Source of the DNA: Bacteroidota bacterium
Lineage (GTDB): Bacteria; Bacteroidota; Bacteroidia; Sphingobacteriales; Sphingobacteriaceae
DNA length: 17,754 nucleotides
Reading direction: 5' to 3'
NCBI GenBank assembly: GCA_025355225.1
Contig: JANYAB010000178.1
Span: 1-17,754 of the forward strand
The translations under genes were made by a program, and so were the position numbers. This document shows positions 14,544 through 17,754 of this stretch, piece by piece (within the stretch, counting starts at the first letter, position 1; every line of letters begins with the position of its first letter). The notes beneath the pieces were generated by a model, which ran no database searches, was not told where the DNA came from, and saw only the letters and a list, made by a program, of their open reading frames with translations.

Positions 14544-17500
14544 TTACAATAGCTTATTTACCGGCTTTCCCCATTTTTCAAGCACCACTATAATCTCGGA
14601 CAGTTTCATGGGTTTACTTAAATAATCATCCATCCCTGCTTTCATACATATTTCGCGGTCCTCGGGCATGGCGTTTGCCGTCATGGCAACAATAACGGGC
14701 TGTTCCCGCATGTGCTGCCGTATAAATTGGGTAGCTTCCAGCCCATCCATTTCTGGCATCTGGATATCCATCAGGATCATATCGTATTTCTTTTTCGCCA
14801 CCAGCTCTAAAACTTCATGACCGTTTGCCGCTAACTCGGGTTGGTACCCCATTTTGGTGAGGATATGTACGGTCAGTTTCTGGTTCACAAGGTTATCTTC
14901 CGCTATTAATATCTCTAAGGGGTATTGCAGGGCAAATCCGGCCGAGAATTGTGTTTTAGCCGGCTGCAGTTCTTTAACTATTTTGCCGCCTTTCAGCTGG
15001 TCAATAATATGTTTGTACAGGACGTGGTGCTTGGCAGGTTTGGTTAAAATAACATCAAACAAATGCGCTTCGTGCCTGCTTTGTTCATTGCCTATTGAGC
15101 TAAGCAAAATGATAGGCGTCTTAGGGTATTTTTTCCGGATAATCTTTGCAAGATCTATACCGTCCATTTCAGGCATGTTCATGTCCGAGATCACCAGGTC
15201 AACCTTGCCATTTAAAGCTAACAGATCAAGTGCCTGTTCGCCCGACTCAGCCACCAATGGTATAAATTTCCATTGCTTTAATTGGGTAGCCAGTATGCTG
15301 CGATTGGTAAAATTATCGTCTACAATTAAAACCTGTTTATTTTCTACATCAATGGTATTAGTATGTACATAAGTGCGTGGAGCTTTCAGGCTTATTTTGG
15401 ATTTTATATTGAAATAAAAAGTGGTCCCATTTCCGGGTTCGCTTTCAACACCTATTTTACCGCCCATTAGTTCGATCAGTTTTTCACTAATAGCTAAGCC
15501 CAATCCTGTGCCGCCATACTTCCTGGTCGTGCTTGAATCAACCTGCGAAAAAGCTTTAAACAGCCTGCCCAATTTGTCGTGGGGGATGCCTATTCCTGTA
15601 TCGCGTACACTGAACAATAATTCGAGATCATCATTTTTGTTGTTTACCGCTTTTACGCTAATAAATATTTCGCCCTTGCTGGTAAATTTCACGGCATTGC
15701 CTACCAGGTTAATGAGCACCTGCCGCAGTCTTAAGCCATCCCCTATAATTTGGGCAGGTACACTATGATCTATCTGGTAAACCAGGTCGAGGTTAAGCCT
15801 GGCTGCACTTTCGGCAAAGACATCCAATACCCCTTCCACACAATCCCTCAGGTCAAAATCATGCTCATCGAGTTCCATATTTCCCGATTCAATTTTCGAG
15901 AAATCGAGGATATCATTGATAACAGTCAATAAGGCATCGCCGCAATTTTTTATTGTTTCGGTATATTCTTCCTGTTCCTGGGTAAGCTGTGTGCTTGATA
16001 ACAGGGTGGCCATCCCGATCACACCGTTCATCGGTGTGCGTATTTCGTGGCTCATAGTAGCCAGGAATATACTTTTAGCTTTATTGGCCTGCTCTGCTTC
16101 TTCGCGGGCCTTTTCAGCTTCCTCGCGCGATCTCCGCTCATCAACCGTCATTTTGGCCAACAACTCTGTACGTTCCTCTACTTGCGTTTCAAGTTCCTGC
16201 TGTCTCATTTTAATTGCCCTAACCCGGTATTTGAATATTCCATAGATCACTCCTGCAAAAAACAAAACTGCCAGTGACTCAAACCACCAGGTTAACCAAA
16301 ATGGCGGAATTATATTGATTCGAAGCGTGCTGCTTACCGGCGACCATAAACCAGCACTATTCTGATATTTTATTTTGAATTGATATTCTCCTGGCGGCAG
16401 GTTGGTATATGATGCCGTATTCCTGTTGCCAACATAGTTCCACTCGGTATCAAAATTATCCAGTTTAAAAGCATACTGTTTTTTATCTGCTGAGCCATAA
16501 TCGAGGGAGGCATATTCGAGTGAAATAACCGACTGCCTGTGCGATAATGTGATAGATCTGGTATCGGATATATCCTGCTTTAAAGGAGAAGGGTCGTCAC
16601 CGTTTTTTGCGATCGTAAGTGGTTTATTAAATATCTGGAACGAGGTTATTACCAGGGGCGAAAATGCTATTGGCTTTTGTATCTTATCCGGGTAAAAAGT
16701 GTTGAACCCGTTTACGCCTCCAAAATAAAGTTTCCCGTCACTTGCTTTTAAAGCAGAGTGTGGCTTAAATTCATCGCCCTGGATGCCGTCCTCGGTAGTA
16801 TAATTCTTGAAGGTCCTGCTAAGCGGGTCATACATAGATAATCCACTATTGGTCCCGACCCATAATTTTCCATTATCATCTTCCTTTATAGAATAGATAA
16901 TATCACTTGGCAGTCCATCCTTTTTACCAAATACAGTAAAATGTTTTGTTTGAGGGTTAAATATGTCGAGTCCGGCGAGTGTACATAGCCATAAATTCCC
17001 TTTACTATCTTCAAAAACATCAGTTACACCGTTATTGCTCAGACTATTCTTCTTTTCATCATGCCTAAAATGCGTAAAGATATTTGTTTTGCGGTCTAAA
17101 AGATCAAGGCCGCCGTCGGATGTCCCCACCCAAAGGTTTCCCCTTTTATCTTCAAATATGGAATATATGTAATTGCTGCTAATACCCTGCGGATTATTAA
17201 CGTCGAGAACATGGTGCGTAAAGGAATTTGTCCTTTTATCATAACAATCTAAACCGCCGCCAAATACACTGATCCATGTTTTTTTATCCCTGGTATGAAT
17301 CAAATTATAAACATTATTGCCATTTAAACTTTGAGGTTTAGCCGGATCCTTATTGAAGTATTTAAACGTGTGGGTTTTAGGGTTCATTACGCTGATCCCA
17401 TTTCCCCAGGTACCCAACCACAAATCGCCATCCTGATCTTGATTAACCACCAGTACATAATTACCAGAAATGCCATTTTTACCTGCAGGCTGCTGTTTAT

Positions 17501-17754
17501 AACTTATAAAAGTTCCGTTTAGCGGATCGAACTTATTTAAACCACCGCCGTCAGTTCCTACCCATATATTCTTTTCTTTATCCTCAAAAAGCGCCAGTAC
17601 AAAATTGTTCGCCAAACTTGCGGGAGAGGAATTATGCCTGTAAAGCGGGAAGCTTGCGGTTGTTTTTTTGAAAAGGTTAATTCCGCCGCTAAATGCGCCC
17701 AACCACATGTTGCCCAGCCTGTCCTTGCATATACCGTAAATCGAATTACCGTTG
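14544..17754 (-). CDS. Propeller-sensor hybrid histidine kinase with two receiver domains (5' end beyond the window)
   Basis: The frame is open to the right edge: a further 15 codons before the ATG at 17708 read NGNSIYGICKDRLGN and continue the repeat pattern, so that ATG is internal. Numbering from it, residues 1-340 carry propeller repeats of the type IYSIFEDKRGNLWVGTSDGGL; eight copies are recognisable, the last degenerate. A Y_Y_Y-like sandwich is at about 390-465, one membrane helix at about 470-492, and a charged coiled coil at 500-545. The HisKA domain has H554 in SHEIRTPMNG. The HATPase domain has N667/N671, DTGIGIP at 703-709 and GGTGLGLA at 732-739. Receiver 1 has phospho-acceptor D842 and receiver 2 has D981. 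It would sense a periplasmic ligand and relay phosphate internally. There is no C-terminal AraC-type DNA-binding domain and no HPt domain, so it needs a partner. Its ligand is unknown. Confidence 0.93.
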   Translation of the reverse strand, partial: NGNSIYGICKDRLGNMWLGAFSGGINLFKKTTASFPLYRHNSSPASLANNFVLALFEDKEKNIWVGTDGGGLNKFDPLNGTFISYKQQPAGKNGISGNYVLVVNQDQDGDLWLGTWGNGISVMNPKTHTFKYFNKDPAKPQSLNGNNVYNLIHTRDKKTWISVFGGGLDCYDKRTNSFTHHVLDVNNPQGISSNYIYSIFEDKRGNLWVGTSDGGLDLLDRKTNIFTHFRHDEKKNSLSNNGVTDVFEDSKGNLWLCTLAGLDIFNPQTKHFTVFGKKDGLPSDIIYSIKEDDNGKLWVGTNSGLSMYDPLSRTFKNYTTEDGIQGDEFKPHSALKASDGKLYFGGVNGFNTFYPDKIQKPIAFSPLVITSFQIFNKPLTIAKNGDDPSPLKQDISDTRSITLSHRQSVISLEYASLDYGSADKKQYAFKLDNFDTEWNYVGNRNTASYTNLPPGEYQFKIKYQNSAGLWSPVSSTLRINIIPPFWLTWWFESLAVLFFAGVIYGIFKYRVRAIKMRQQELETQVEERTELLAKMTVDERRSREEAEKAREEAEQANKAKSIFLATMSHEIRTPMNGVIGMATLLSSTQLTQEQEEYTETIKNCGDALLTVINDILDFSKIESGNMELDEHDFDLRDCVEGVLDVFAESAARLNLDLVYQIDHSVPAQIIGDGLRLRQVLINLVGNAVKFTSKGEIFISVKAVNNKNDDLELLFSVRDTGIGIPHDKLGRLFKAFSQVDSSTTRKYGGTGLGLAISEKLIELMGGKIGVESEPGNGTTFYFNIKSKISLKAPRTYVHTNTIDVENKQVLIVDDNFTNRSILATQLKQWKFIPLVAESGEQALDLLALNGKVDLVISDMNMPEMDGIDLAKIIRKKYPKTPIILLSSIGNEQSRHEAHLFDVILTKPAKHHVLYKHIIDQLKGGKIVKELQPAKTQFSAGFALQYPLEILIAEDNLVNQKLTVHILTKMGYQPELAANGHEVLELVAKKKYDMILMDIQMPEMDGLEATQFIRQHMREQPVIVAMTANAMPEDREICMKAGMDDYLSKPMKLSEIIVVLEKWGKPVNKLL

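Noticed and set aside
17706..17708. ATG at 17708 as the true start of the hybrid kinase
   Set aside because: The reading frame continues upstream to the window edge with in-register propeller-repeat sequence, and this ATG falls inside a repeat unit.

Overview
The window looks like chromosomal DNA of a Bacteroidota bacterium, most likely from the Sphingobacteriaceae (Mucilaginibacter/Pedobacter-like). This rests on the moderate-to-low GC content, the absence of clear Shine-Dalgarno sequences, TAnnTTTG-type promoter candidates, secreted proteins with signal peptides ending in a ...A-Q junction, a SusC-type EVVVVGYG motif, a two-component propeller hybrid kinase, and a MacAB/TolC-like efflux operon. 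Genus is an inference from gene style only.

Layout. (1) Positions 1-3945, leftward: a four-gene tripartite ABC efflux operon in the order HlyD/MacA-type adaptor, TolC-type outer-membrane protein, LolD/MacB-type ATPase, FtsX/MacB-type permease. The permease is cut by the left edge. A well-spaced sigma-54 (-24/-12) promoter candidate lies just upstream of the adaptor, with repeated TTTGTCC half-sites about 90-115 bp further upstream where an enhancer-binding regulator could sit. (2) Positions 3946-4378: a divergent intergenic region that also carries a REPIN-like palindromic element. (3) Positions 4379-6136, rightward: a secreted family-43-like glycoside hydrolase with a C-terminal F5/8 type C-like domain and an FN3-like domain. 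A 16-bp perfect inverted repeat separates it from the next, convergent gene. (4) Positions 6202-14084, leftward: glutaminase-family secreted protein, NIPSNAP-family secreted protein and phytoene-desaturase-like FAD oxidoreductase, tightly packed as an operon. After 63 bp comes a large secreted VIT/VWA/TPR/DUF2135 protein. (5) Positions 14085-14543: an intergenic region with a promoter candidate and small palindromes. (6) Positions 14544-17754, leftward and open at the right edge: a periplasmic-propeller hybrid histidine kinase ending in two receiver domains.

How they fit together: the efflux operon is self-contained and probably belongs to a stress- or antimicrobial-responsive regulon. The rest is an extracellular, periplasmic or envelope set typical of polymer-degrading soil Bacteroidota, but without a SusC/SusD pair. 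The most unusual items are a short, apparently permuted SusC plug-like segment inside the VIT/VWA protein, the REPIN-like element whose two hairpins keep their pairing while differing in sequence, a hairpin that overlaps the VIT gene's start codon and a 12-codon leader frame, and an octamer tandem array between the adaptor and TolC genes. No RNA genes, CRISPR arrays, transposase genes or prophage genes were seen.
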